DNA of 19,587 nucleotides from CADDYX01 sp045809945 (GCA_045809945.1 JBJMWW010000183.1:1-19587); one strand, 5' to 3'. Positions 1-7,403 are shown, counted from the first letter of the stretch. Notes: generated from the letters alone by a model not told the origin. Program-made: numbers and translations.

Positions 1-49
1 CACCGGCGTTGATCAGCAGCTTTTCGGTTAAAGGGATTGGAGAGGGCAC
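1..49 (-). CDS. Possible 5' end of a gene running off the left edge
   Basis: A GTG at 47-49 opens a minus-strand frame that stays open to the window edge and would encode a peptide ending in PLTEKLLINAG. The frame follows the ATP-grasp stop codon after 63 nt in the same direction. The LTEKLLxxAG pattern resembles N-termini of some bacterial helicase-like proteins, but 16 residues are too few to assign a family. A competing frame starts at the ATG at 57-59 (MSDCALSN...) and is also open to the edge. A consensus-like -10 box lies just upstream. Low certainty. Confidence 0.3.
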   Translation of the reverse strand, partial: MPSPIPLTEKLLINAG

Positions 50-59
50 AGTCGCTCAT

Positions 60-65
60 ATTATA
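60..65 (-). promoter_or_regulatory. Candidate -10 box (TATAAT)
   Basis: Read on the minus strand this is an exact TATAAT in an otherwise G+C-rich stretch between the ATP-grasp stop and the putative left-edge gene. No good -35 hexamer is visible 16-18 nt upstream (the best is GGTGAG), so the box could be fortuitous. If used, transcription would begin close to position 53, giving an almost leaderless message for the GTG at 47-49. Confidence 0.3.
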
Positions 66-112
66 TAGAGCCCGTGCTGTTGCTCACCTGCCCCGGCGAT
101 GGCTTCGCAGGA

Positions 113-1003
113 TTATTCCCTGGTACTTGAGCCTGATCGGGCAGCGCGATCCAGCGCTTCGGCGAACCGGAAAGGCGCTTCGTTGTTAGTGCGGAAGTAG
201 AGCGATGGCTCGATGAGTTCGAGTTCCATCAGCCAGTAGCCGGCACCGTGCTCCTTGCGGACGAAGTCAGCGCGCGCATAGAGCGGCGCTCCATCGAGCG
301 CTTCGAGCGCGGCGTCTCCGGCCGTTCGTAAGTCTGAATCGGCTTCATATGCTCGAATGATTCCGCCGTGTTCTTCCTGAACGCGGAAGTCGGCCGGCTT
401 CGGAGTCTTCAAGATCGTGTGGCTGTGTTCGCCGTTGAAGTAGAACAACGAAAATTCGCCTTCCGTCGTGATCGCGGAGAGAAATGGCTGAGCCATCAAC
501 GCGCGGTTGGTGAACCAAGCGCTGAGTTCATCAGCCTGATCGCGACCGCCGCGCGCACTGATCCGAAACGTTCCGCTCGCATTCGCGCCGACGATCGGTT
601 TGAGCACGATTTCTTCGGTGCCGATCCGCTCGATTAATTTCGGAAGCTTATCTGGATCGAGGCGTTCAAGCCAAACCGTGGGCACGACTGGAACACCACG
701 GTCGGCCAGATCGCGGAGATAGATTTTGTTGATGTTCCACCTAACGACATCGAGCGGATTAAAGAGAGGGACGCCGGAGCGCTCTATTTCTTCGAGAACG
801 GCGAGGAACGTGTTGGGATGTTTGATGTAGTCCCAGGTGGACCGGATGACTACCGCGTCATAGCTACGCCAGTCGACTCCGGACCGGTCCCATGGAATGG
901 CATCGACGCGCCAGCCAAGCTGAGCCAGCGGACCATAGGCCAACTCGTCGTCGATGACGTAGCCCGCCGGGTCTTGAATGGTTAGAAAGGCGCAGCGTTG
1001 CAC
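113..1003 (-). CDS. ATP-grasp domain protein (RimK/glutathione synthetase-like ligase)
   Basis: A 296-residue protein of the ATP-grasp superfamily, whose members join a carboxylate to an amine or similar nucleophile through an acyl-phosphate. Visible features: an N-terminal pre-ATP-grasp region with VVIRSTWDY at 51-59; an ATP-binding lysine in EIVLKPIVGA near residue 135; and, in the C-terminal half, YARADFV at 242-248 followed by LMELELIEPSLYF at 258-270, the acidic metal-binding strand (E260, E262, E265). That combination resembles the DcsG (cycloserine cyclo-ligase)/prokaryotic glutathione-synthetase-like group, but the substrate cannot be inferred. The start is GTG (1001-1003) with no clear Shine-Dalgarno. 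It lies 27 nt after the stop of the ABC-F gene, so the two are probably co-transcribed. The family is confident, the reaction is not. Confidence 0.85.
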   Translation of the reverse strand: MQRCAFLTIQDPAGYVIDDELAYGPLAQLGWRVDAIPWDRSGVDWRSYDAVVIRSTWDYIKHPNTFLAVLEEIERSGVPLFNPLDVVRWNINKIYLRDLADRGVPVVPTVWLERLDPDKLPKLIERIGTEEIVLKPIVGANASGTFRISARGGRDQADELSAWFTNRALMAQPFLSAITTEGEFSLFYFNGEHSHTILKTPKPADFRVQEEHGGIIRAYEADSDLRTAGDAALEALDGAPLYARADFVRKEHGAGYWLMELELIEPSLYFRTNNEAPFRFAEALDRAARSGSSTRE

Positions 1004-1030
1004 GGGGGAAGAAGGAGTCTGGGTCAGTCT

Positions 1031-2920
1031 TCAGCTTTTCTTTTGCAGCAGCTCGAGCTCCTGCCAGCGAGCGTAGAGATGAGCGACTGTGTCACGTGCG
1101 TTTCTCAGCTCGTTCTCCAGCTCGGCCATTTCCGCGGGAGGCTTGGTATAGAAATCGGGCGCGGCAAAGATGGCTTCCAAACCGGACACCTTCTCTTCAG
1201 CGGTCAGGATGTTTGCCTCCATTGACTCCCATTCCTGTTGTTCCTTGTATTTGAGTTTTCGCGCGGGCTTCGGCGTCTCGCTTCTCTTTGATTCGTTAGG
1301 TATGTCGGCGGGAGCGGCTTCAACAGCCGGAGCAAGAACCGCTTTCCGTTCCAAGTAGTAATCGTAGTTGCCGACGTTGTAGGTGACGCGTCCCTCACCT
1401 TCAAAGGCTAGGATGGAAGTGCAGACACGATTCAGGAAATAACGATCGTGACTGACGACAATGACGCAGCCGCCGAAAGTCACGAGCGCTTCCTCGAGCA
1501 GGCGCAAGGTCCCGAGATCCAGATCGTTTGTCGGCTCGTCGAGCATGAGAACGTTGCCGCCGCGCTTCAGGATTTTTGCCAGGAGAACGCGACTGCGTTC
1601 ACCTCCGCTGAGCTGCGAGATTTTCGTGTTGATGCGGTCTTCGCTGAACAGAAAACGCCGCAGATAGGCGCGCAAGGTTATGCTCTGCTCGCCCAGTGCG
1701 ACGTGTTCGCCGCCCGTGCCGACTTCCTCCCAGACGGTTTTGGTGTCATCGAGCAGAAGTCTGTTTTGATCGACATAATTGATCTCGGTGCGCGTGCCGA
1801 GCTCGACCTCGCCGCTCGTCGCCGGCAGTTCGCCAAGAATCACTTTGAGAAGAGAAGATTTGCCGAGCCCGTTGCGTCCGACGATCCCGAGTCGCTCTCC
1901 GGCAGTGAGGTTCAGGTCCAAACCGTTGAAGAGCACGCGACCGCCCAGCTCGACGGTCACGCCACGCAGCTCGATCACGCGGTTCGCCAGCTTCGGCGGC
2001 GTCGGGATGATCAGTTCGACATCGAGCTCTGGTTCCGCCGCGTCCTGCGCCGCCATCTCGAAATAGCGTTCCACTCGGTCAACCGATTTTGTGCGGCGCG
2101 CCCGCGGCGCCTTGCGCACCCATTGCAGTTCACGCTTGAGAAATTTCTGCCGCTTACGTTCCTGCATCTCCTCGACTGCCTGGCGTTGCACTCGCGTCAG
2201 CAGATAATCGGTGTAGTTGCCCTCGTAACTAACGAACTGACCGCGTGACAGCTCGATGATCCGCGTCGCTACGCGGTCGAGAAAGTAGCGGTCGTGAGTC
2301 ACGAAAAGACAGGTGCCGGCATAACGCGCGAGGAAATCTTCCAGCCATTCAATGGAGCCGGTATCGAGATGGTTGGTCGGCTCGTCGAGCATCAGGAAAT
2401 CGGGGCGCGCGAGCAGAGCCCGGCAAAGCGCGACGCGGCGTTTCTCTCCGCCGGAAAGCGTTCCCACCACGCGGTCCGGCTCAGGCGCGTGCAGGTTAGT
2501 GATGAGTGACTTGATCCGGTGCTCGAGATTCCAACCGTCAGCTTGAATGATCCGGTCGAGGAGTGTGGCGCTGAGAGGACTATCGCCCGGCACGCGTTCG
2601 TATTCGTTGATCAGATCGAGAATTCGTTGTCCGCCGCTGAGGATATTTGCATGGACGGTTCGCGCATCGTCGAGACCGGAAACCTGCGGCATGTATCCGG
2701 TAACCAGATCGCGGCGCGAAGTGAACTCGCCGGAATTCGGCACCGTCACGCCGGCCGCGATCTGGAGAAAAGTGGATTTGCCAGAGCCGTTGCGGCCGAC
2801 GAGTCCGATGCGCTCGCCTTGAGTGAAAGCGATGGTAGCGCCGTCGAGCACCACCTGGGTCCCGTACTTGACCGAAAGATTGTTCGCGCTCGCGATGACC
2901 GCGCCCGGATTGTCTGCCAT
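1031..2920 (-). CDS. uup: ABC-F ATPase, Uup-like
   Basis: A soluble duplicated ATPase of the ABC-F family with no membrane domain; family members act on ribosomes or, for Uup, have been linked to precise excision and branched DNA intermediates. First ATPase: Walker A GRNGSGKST at 42-50, signature LSGGEK at 155-160, Walker B LMLDEPTNHLD at 176-186. An inter-domain linker rich in basic residues spans 240-290. Second ATPase: Walker A GRNGLGKSS at 348-356, LSGGERSR at 437-444, LMLDEPTNDLD at 458-468. A charged C-terminal tail from about 555 to 629 has the look of the Uup coiled-coil domain (KYKEQQEWESME...), which is why Uup is preferred over EttA or YheS. I chose the ATG at 2918-2920 (629 aa). 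A TTG eleven codons upstream (2951-2953) is in frame, but the extra residues do not look conserved. No Shine-Dalgarno is seen at either. Confidence 0.9.
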   Translation of the reverse strand: MADNPGAVIASANNLSVKYGTQVVLDGATIAFTQGERIGLVGRNGSGKSTFLQIAAGVTVPNSGEFTSRRDLVTGYMPQVSGLDDARTVHANILSGGQRILDLINEYERVPGDSPLSATLLDRIIQADGWNLEHRIKSLITNLHAPEPDRVVGTLSGGEKRRVALCRALLARPDFLMLDEPTNHLDTGSIEWLEDFLARYAGTCLFVTHDRYFLDRVATRIIELSRGQFVSYEGNYTDYLLTRVQRQAVEEMQERKRQKFLKRELQWVRKAPRARRTKSVDRVERYFEMAAQDAAEPELDVELIIPTPPKLANRVIELRGVTVELGGRVLFNGLDLNLTAGERLGIVGRNGLGKSSLLKVILGELPATSGEVELGTRTEINYVDQNRLLLDDTKTVWEEVGTGGEHVALGEQSITLRAYLRRFLFSEDRINTKISQLSGGERSRVLLAKILKRGGNVLMLDEPTNDLDLGTLRLLEEALVTFGGCVIVVSHDRYFLNRVCTSILAFEGEGRVTYNVGNYDYYLERKAVLAPAVEAAPADIPNESKRSETPKPARKLKYKEQQEWESMEANILTAEEKVSGLEAIFAAPDFYTKPPAEMAELENELRNARDTVAHLYARWQELELLQKKS

Positions 2921-3054
2921 GCGAGCGTCGAAAGTCGGGCGCAAACTGCGCAACGTCCACTGCCGGGTAAAATCGCTTCCCTCTACGCGACTTTACGCAA
3001 CCGCTCGCTGTTCTATTGTACCGACCGCGTGGAGCGAAACGATTTGCGTGGAGA
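2921..3054. promoter_or_regulatory. Divergent intergenic region between uup and the hydrolase-like gene
   Basis: This 134-nt gap separates two divergently oriented starts and must hold the promoter for each gene. On the plus strand a weak pair is visible: TTTACG at 2992-2997 and TATTGT at 3014-3019, 16 nt apart, each matching four of six consensus bases. Nothing comparable stands out on the minus strand. No operator-like palindrome was recognised. Confidence 0.3.
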
Positions 3055-4263
3055 ATGAGAGCAGCGCGTCTCTTGTCGCTACCGCTCGCACTGGTTGCGA
3101 CGAACGTTTCCGCAGAGCTGCCGAAGAACGCGGCGCGCGCCGTTGATATCAAAACGCCAGACGGCACCGTTCTGAAGGCCAGCTACTTCGCGGCCAAGCC
3201 GGGTCCCGGCGTTTTGCTGTTTCACCAAAGCAACCGGACACGAGAATCGTGGAATGAGGTAGCGCAACAACTTGCAGCGGCTGGCATGAACGTTCTCACC
3301 GTCGACAGCCGCGGGTACGGCGAAAGCGGCGGCAAATACGACGGCAAAAAGATGTCTGACGACGTGAGCGCAGCATTCGATTGTTTGGTTTCTCAGCCTG
3401 GGGTTAACCGTGAGACTATTGGTGCGGGTGGAGCAGGCTGGCTCGGTGTTACCGCGTCTGTGGAGGCCGCGCGTCGGCATCCTGACCAGGTAAAGTCGCT
3501 GGTCTTGATGTCGGGTGAGACTGTTCGTGATGGGCTCCAGTTCTTACATCAGGCATCGCAGTTACCTGAGCTGTTCGTGTTTTCGGACGAAGACGAATAT
3601 CCGCCGACACAAGACGCAATGAAGCTGCTGTATGTCACAGCATCCAGCTCGAGCAAGGAACTGGTGCACTACACGGCCGCGGAGAATGCGCCCTGGCGCT
3701 GGTACGAGACAGCCGACGCAGGAAAGGTTCCCGCCCACGGCGGACATGGAACTGATATGTTCAAGACGCATCCCGAGCTGCCCGGAATCATTGTGCAACG
3801 ATTTCAAGTCACGCTGATCAAGACGCCGGGTCACGCGCCAGCCGACACTCTGGCCGCAGCGTCCCTCCTGAACCAGCTTCAGGCTCCTGGCGGAGCGGTG
3901 CAGGTAAAGCAGCAACTACTGGAAGCTCGGAAAGTCGATCCGCAGGCGCAGCTGTTTCCGGAAATCAGCGCAAGCATCATCGGCCAGGATTTCATGAGGG
4001 ATGGCGACGCAAAATCGGCAATCGAAGTCTTTCAACTTATCCTCATCGCTTACCCGGATTCTGCCGATGACAACGACAATCTTGCGACGGCGTATTTGAA
4101 GGATGGACAGAAAGACCTGGCCCGCCAGCACGCCCGAAAAGTGTTGGCCATTCTCGATGCGCACGCAGGCCCGGTATCATCATGGACGGACACCGACGAA
4201 TACCGTGGCGAAATCCGCAGCGACGCCGAGAAAATTCTAAAGCAGCTGACAGAACTACAATAA
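3055..4263 (+). CDS. Secreted alpha/beta-hydrolase-like protein with C-terminal TPR repeats; nucleophile apparently lost
   Basis: A 402-residue protein starting at the ATG at 3055, which places a Sec signal peptide at the N-terminus (RAARLLSLPLALVATNVSA, cleavage after VSA at 20). A TTG 13 codons upstream is in frame but would bury the signal sequence. Residues 28-245 follow a dienelactone-hydrolase-type fold: strand GVLLFHQS at 52-59, the VDSRGYGESGG loop at 83-93, and DVSAAFDCL before the elbow. The nucleophile elbow, normally GxSxG, reads GGAGWLG at 125-131, with Gly128 where Ser or Cys is expected. The acid strand FSDEDEYPP (176-184) and the histidine loop HGGHGTDMF (228-236) are kept. 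Two TPR-like helical pairs follow at about 304-370. It probably acts in the periplasm, perhaps as a binding or scaffold protein rather than an esterase. It stands alone on the plus strand, convergent with the cupin gene. Confidence 0.85.
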   Translation: MRAARLLSLPLALVATNVSAELPKNAARAVDIKTPDGTVLKASYFAAKPGPGVLLFHQSNRTRESWNEVAQQLAAAGMNVLTVDSRGYGESGGKYDGKKMSDDVSAAFDCLVSQPGVNRETIGAGGAGWLGVTASVEAARRHPDQVKSLVLMSGETVRDGLQFLHQASQLPELFVFSDEDEYPPTQDAMKLLYVTASSSSKELVHYTAAENAPWRWYETADAGKVPAHGGHGTDMFKTHPELPGIIVQRFQVTLIKTPGHAPADTLAAASLLNQLQAPGGAVQVKQQLLEARKVDPQAQLFPEISASIIGQDFMRDGDAKSAIEVFQLILIAYPDSADDNDNLATAYLKDGQKDLARQHARKVLAILDAHAGPVSSWTDTDEYRGEIRSDAEKILKQLTELQ

Positions 4264-4345
4264 CGGTAGAATTGCCGAAGCGGCCACGGACCAGCGGCGT
4301 GGAGCAAGGCGATTTACGCGGGTATCGAGCGCACTCGAGACATCT

Positions 4346-4759
4346 TCATCCATGCGGGGATGCGTCACCGGCCCGAGGATCCTTTAGTTCGACCAGAAGC
4401 AGATGCATCGGCTTGTCGCCGATGTTCTCCGCAAAATGGGTCAGCGGATCGCGGTAGATCACGTCGCCAGTTTTGAATTCGCCTTCGCTCGTCTTTCCGT
4501 CAGCGGCGTGGTTGCGGTAACGGCCGCCTTCCAGGACGTAAATGACGTAGGCGGGATGCGAGTGCATCTGCTCTTTCGCTCCCGGCGGCAACGTCGCCTC
4601 CATCACGCGCACCCGCTCGTTCTCGAACTTCAGCTTTATGGTCGAGGAATTAACGACCAGCGGGTCTTGCGCATGAGCGGTCGTCGCTGTGGCGGAGAGG
4701 TAACAAGCCGCAATAAGACCGGAGCCGAGGAGGAGTAATCGAGTCTTCATGGCCCGCAT
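4346..4759 (-). CDS. Exported small cupin-domain protein
   Basis: A 137-residue single-domain cupin. The N-terminus is an export signal: basic MRAMKTR, then a hydrophobic run LLLLGSGLIAAC. The IAAC at 16-19 would fit a lipobox, while AHA-Q at 28-31 fits ordinary signal-peptidase cleavage, so it could be a lipoprotein or a soluble periplasmic protein. Cupin motif 1 is PPGAKEQMHSHPAYVIYVLEGG at 58-79 in condensed terms: G60, E63, H66, H68 and E77. Motif 2 is GDVIYRDPLTHFAENIG at 98-114, contributing H108. With three histidines and a glutamate it should bind a divalent metal; substrate unknown. The ATG at 4757-4759 and the ATG at 4748-4750 are both plausible starts. It is 56 nt downstream of the zinc-ribbon gene on the same strand and is likely the last gene of that operon. 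Confidence 0.85.
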   Translation of the reverse strand: MRAMKTRLLLLGSGLIAACYLSATATTAHAQDPLVVNSSTIKLKFENERVRVMEATLPPGAKEQMHSHPAYVIYVLEGGRYRNHAADGKTSEGEFKTGDVIYRDPLTHFAENIGDKPMHLLLVELKDPRAGDASPHG

Positions 4760-4815
4760 TCGAGCAGGCCATGAACGAATTTGGAATCGGGAAAACGAAT
4801 CGCAACGCGGCGAGA

Positions 4816-5139
4816 TCAGGCACGCGCTTCGTTCTCACTGAAAACGCGCAGCCAGTCGCGCCACGATGCCTCGGAAACGAGCGGATTGCCTGGATAGACC
4901 CACTCGTGCGGGGTCGAGTTACAGCCGCGCGTCGGGCATTTCACCTCGAACCCGCCGCTGCTCGCGCGCTCCACCTTCACCTGGCGCCCGGAAAATTTTC
5001 GGTCGCACAAAACGCAGACCCGCCGATCCCGGAGCGAGTGCCAGTCACGGAACGCGTCGCTGTTTCTCAGCAGCTGGAGCTTTTGGGCCCAGGTGATCCG
5101 CGTCCGCCGAAGATAGAACGCTCGAGCGTTTCGTCTCAC
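4816..5139 (-). CDS. Small zinc-ribbon-like protein, function unknown
   Basis: A 107-residue basic protein with four cysteines arranged as CVLC (42-45) and CPTRGC (68-73), a spacing typical of a structural zinc ribbon. Around them are conserved-looking aromatic positions (W17, W33, HEWVYPGNP at 78-86, W93, W96). I do not recognise a named family. It has no signal peptide or membrane segment. The start is GTG at 5137-5139, only 3 nt after the stop of the Hsp20-like gene, so translation is probably coupled. The opposite strand is also open through this stretch, but that reading gives low-complexity composition without domain signals; the cysteine pattern and the tight junction favour this gene. 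Confidence 0.65.
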   Translation of the reverse strand: MRRNARAFYLRRTRITWAQKLQLLRNSDAFRDWHSLRDRRVCVLCDRKFSGRQVKVERASSGGFEVKCPTRGCNSTPHEWVYPGNPLVSEASWRDWLRVFSENEARA

Positions 5140-5142
5140 GTG

Positions 5143-5697
5143 CTACTTCTTCTTTGGAATCGTGACGACAACCTCGTGCTCTTTCCGATCGACCTTCATC
5201 TGGTTGATTTGTGCCGGGCCGGGAAGGGTGACGAGCTGTTCGTAATCGCCGAACTCCTTCATCATCTCCTCGCTTCCGCCGATGTTCTTCTTTTCCTGTT
5301 TAGTTTGAGTCGCGGCAACGCGCAGCACGTTGTTCGAATCAGCCGTGACCTTGACGCTGTTCACGTCGGCTCCGGGCAGGAAGGCGTGCACTTCGTAGTG
5401 ATCGCCCTTGTCGCGGACGTCGATCGATGAGGCGAAGCCAGCATCGTTCTGCACCGCCGGGAAGTTCTGGTTCATCCTGAACTCCGTCATTGCGCGGGAG
5501 AAGAACTGGTTCATTTCGCTTTGCATCCGCTGCATGTCGTCCCACGGGTCCCATGTGCCAGGTGAGGCGCCGGCCGCGGGCGAGGCGCTCGCCATCGGCT
5601 GCGCCGACGAGGCCGGCGAAGGACTTTGCGCACGAACGGTTGCGATTGGTGTAGCTGCGATGAGCAGCGGAACAATAATTCGCATGATCGTTTTCAT
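5143..5697 (-). CDS. Exported Hsp20/alpha-crystallin-family protein
   Basis: A 184-residue small heat-shock-like protein with an unusual N-terminal Sec signal peptide: MKTIMR, hydrophobic IIVPLLIAATPIAT, cleavage at VRA-Q (22-24). A Pro/Ser/Ala-rich linker follows at 25-48, then an amphipathic stretch with Trp, Met and Phe (WDPWDDMQRMQSEMNQFF, 49-66), and an alpha-crystallin domain at about 90-181 (SIDVRDKGDHYEVHAFLPG; FEQLVTLPG-like FGDYEQLVTLPG; terminal VVVTIPKKK). Family members are ATP-independent holdases, usually cytoplasmic; this one should act in the periplasm. I chose the ATG at 5695-5697 because it opens the signal peptide. The frame is open 82 codons further upstream, but that part has no family resemblance. 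It heads a probable three-gene operon with the zinc-ribbon and cupin genes. Confidence 0.85.
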   Translation of the reverse strand: MKTIMRIIVPLLIAATPIATVRAQSPSPASSAQPMASASPAAGASPGTWDPWDDMQRMQSEMNQFFSRAMTEFRMNQNFPAVQNDAGFASSIDVRDKGDHYEVHAFLPGADVNSVKVTADSNNVLRVAATQTKQEKKNIGGSEEMMKEFGDYEQLVTLPGPAQINQMKVDRKEHEVVVTIPKKK

Positions 5698-5926
5698 ACT
5701 AAAAACGACAGGCTCAGCTCGGGATTGTTCAACTGGCATGAAGCTGACGATGCTGCGGAACCATCGCTTTCGGCCAGCAGTTTCCCTCGTGTTTACGAAC
5801 CGACCGAGGGCACGTCTGAGAAATTTCAGTAAAGCGCCGTCCTCCCACCTTCTTATTTCGTGCGGCCGGGTTCGCGCGAGATTCGTAGTCATGATTGTAG
5901 CGGCAGAGCCCCGCTTCAGTGCCGCA
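5698..5926. promoter_or_regulatory. Divergent promoter region between the Hsp20-like and VKOR-like genes
   Basis: This 229-nt gap lies between two divergent starts. Frames are open across it on both strands but yield arginine-rich, composition-driven sequence with no domain signal. I see no convincing -35/-10 pair, no inverted repeat of the kind that controls small heat-shock genes, and no RNA thermometer hairpin. It must nevertheless contain the start sites for both operons. Confidence 0.35.
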
Positions 5927-6415
5927 ATGGAGAAACATAACAATCGCTCTCCTTCGCGATGGCAGAGACGCCGAGGCGTCGCGATGCTGGCACTTATCGG
6001 GCTCGCAACCGCCAGCTACCTCGCCGCCTATCAGCTCCGACTACTAAACGACGTGTGGGAACCATTCTCCGGAAACGGAGCGAAGCTCGTGCTCGGGTCG
6101 TTTGTCTCGCGGCTACTTCCGCTGCCCGACGCGGCGCTTGGCGCGATCGCTTACCTCGTTGAGCTGATCGCGGCTCTTATCGGCGGCTCCGAGCGTTATC
6201 GAACGCACCCGCGACTCGTTATCTGCTACGGCGCGATTGTAGCAGGCGCGGCGGCGGTGGCAGTTGCACTCGTCCTGATTCAACTGCTGGTAATCCACGC
6301 GGCCTGCACGCTTTGTCTTTGTTCGGCGGCGATATCACTTTTGATCGCATATGTCGCGTCCGACGAGATTGTCGCCGCAGTGGAGAAAGTTTATGAGGAA
6401 CGGAAAACAGAGTGA
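5927..6415 (+). CDS. VKOR-family integral membrane protein (single CxxC)
   Basis: A 162-residue polytopic membrane protein that looks like the vitamin K epoxide reductase family. VKOR/DsbB-type enzymes re-oxidise thiol oxidoreductases with a quinone. Membrane segments: about 17-36, 67-86, 97-122 and 126-144. A CxxC (CTLC, 127-130) sits at the start of the last helix, as in VKOR active sites. The usual second cysteine pair in the periplasmic loop is absent: residues 45-70 (EPFSGNGAKLVLGSFVSRLLPLPDAA) correspond to the loop that would carry it and contain none. I chose the ATG at 5927; an earlier ATG at 5891 is in frame. No Shine-Dalgarno is visible. It overlaps the dehydrogenase gene by 23 nt and is the first gene of the plus-strand cassette. 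Confidence 0.75.
   Translation: MEKHNNRSPSRWQRRRGVAMLALIGLATASYLAAYQLRLLNDVWEPFSGNGAKLVLGSFVSRLLPLPDAALGAIAYLVELIAALIGGSERYRTHPRLVICYGAIVAGAAAVAVALVLIQLLVIHAACTLCLCSAAISLLIAYVASDEIVAAVEKVYEERKTE
6382..6386 (+). promoter_or_regulatory. Ribosome binding site of the SDR gene
   Basis: GGAGA ends 6 nt before the ATG at 6393 and lies inside the VKOR-like coding region. It decides the dehydrogenase start over the upstream in-frame ATG at 6351, which would add 14 residues without resemblance to the family. Confidence 0.6.
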
Positions 6416-7403
6416 AGTCGTCGTAGTGACGGGAGCGTCAGCCGGGTTGGGCCGCGCGATTGCGCATGCATTTGCGCGTGAAGGCGCGCGCATCGGCCTA
6501 CTTGCGCGGGGCCGCGCCGGACTGGAAGGCGCAAAGCGCGAGATCGAGCAGCTCGGTGGCGAAGCGCTCATCGTGCCGACGGATGTCGCTGATGCGGCAG
6601 CGGTGGAAGCAGCTGCGGCTCAGGTCGAAGACAAGTTCGGACCCATCGATATCTGGGTGAACAACGCGATGTGCTCTGTGTTTTCGCCAGTCAAGCAAAT
6701 GCAGCCGGACGAATACAAGCGCGTCACCGAAGTGACCTATCTCGGTTTCGTTTACGGCTCACTCGCAGCATTGAAACGAATGTTACCGCGCGACCGCGGA
6801 GTGATTGTGCAGGTCGGTTCGGCGCTCGCCTACCGAGGCATTCCGTTGCAATCAGCATATTGCGCGGCGAAACACGCGATCCAGGGCTTCTGCGATTCGC
6901 TGCGATGCGAGTTGCTGCACGACAAGAGCAACGTGCGCGTGGTGATGGTGCAAATGCCGGCGATGAATACGCCGCAGTTCGATTGGGTGAAAAGCCGTTT
7001 GCCACGGAAGGCGCAGCCGGTGCCACCGATTTTTCAGCCGGAAGTCGCGGCAGACGCAGTGGTCTACGCAGCGCACAGCAATCGGCGCGAGGTTTACGTC
7101 GGAGGCCCGACGGTCGAAGCAGTTGTGGGCAACAAAATCGCGCCGGCGTTTGCCGATTGGTATCTGTCGCGTAACTGCTTCGACGCGCAGCAGACCGACG
7201 AGCCAGAAAATCCGAGCCGCGCGGACAACTTGTACGAACCGGTCGATGCGGATCGCGATCACGGCACGCATGGCAGGTTCGATTCGCGCTCGAGCGATTT
7301 CAGCGTTCAAGTCTGGGCGAACAAAAACCGTAACTGGCTCGCGCTCGGTGCGGTTGGACTGCTCGGCGCGGCGTGTGCAGCGTGGTGGCGGGAAGAGAAT
7401 TGA
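6393..7403 (+). CDS. Short-chain dehydrogenase/reductase with C-terminal membrane tail
   Basis: A 336-residue SDR. The Rossmann domain shows the cofactor motif TGASAGLG at 13-20, D64-V65 after strand 3, NNAMCS at 90-95, catalytic S143 in VGSALAYRG, and YCAAK (Y156, K160), so it should be an active NAD(P)H-dependent oxidoreductase. The Arg/Gly-rich end of strand 2 (LLARGRAGLE, 36-45) hints at NADP(H). The core ends near 250. A polar, Asp/Arg-rich linker of about 60 residues follows, then a single hydrophobic helix NWLALGAVGLLGAACAAWW at 314-332, which should anchor it to the membrane. The substrate is unknown. It overlaps the gene before it, and its TGA overlaps the TTG proposed as start of the CheB-like gene. 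Confidence 0.9.
   Translation: MRNGKQSEVVVVTGASAGLGRAIAHAFAREGARIGLLARGRAGLEGAKREIEQLGGEALIVPTDVADAAAVEAAAAQVEDKFGPIDIWVNNAMCSVFSPVKQMQPDEYKRVTEVTYLGFVYGSLAALKRMLPRDRGVIVQVGSALAYRGIPLQSAYCAAKHAIQGFCDSLRCELLHDKSNVRVVMVQMPAMNTPQFDWVKSRLPRKAQPVPPIFQPEVAADAVVYAAHSNRREVYVGGPTVEAVVGNKIAPAFADWYLSRNCFDAQQTDEPENPSRADNLYEPVDADRDHGTHGRFDSRSSDFSVQVWANKNRNWLALGAVGLLGAACAAWWREEN

Noticed and set aside
4284..4302. A CCACG...CGTGG hairpin between the convergent hydrolase-like and cupin genes, as a terminator
   Set aside because: The stem is only 5 bp with a 9-nt loop and no following T-run on either strand.
4771..5430. A 219-codon plus-strand frame across the zinc-ribbon and Hsp20-like genes
   Set aside because: It would conflict with two genes that show recognisable motifs and a tight operon junction; its own sequence shows none.
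5698..5943. The 82-codon N-terminal extension of the Hsp20-like frame
   Set aside because: It precedes a good signal peptide, is Arg-rich and would run into the VKOR-like start on the other strand.
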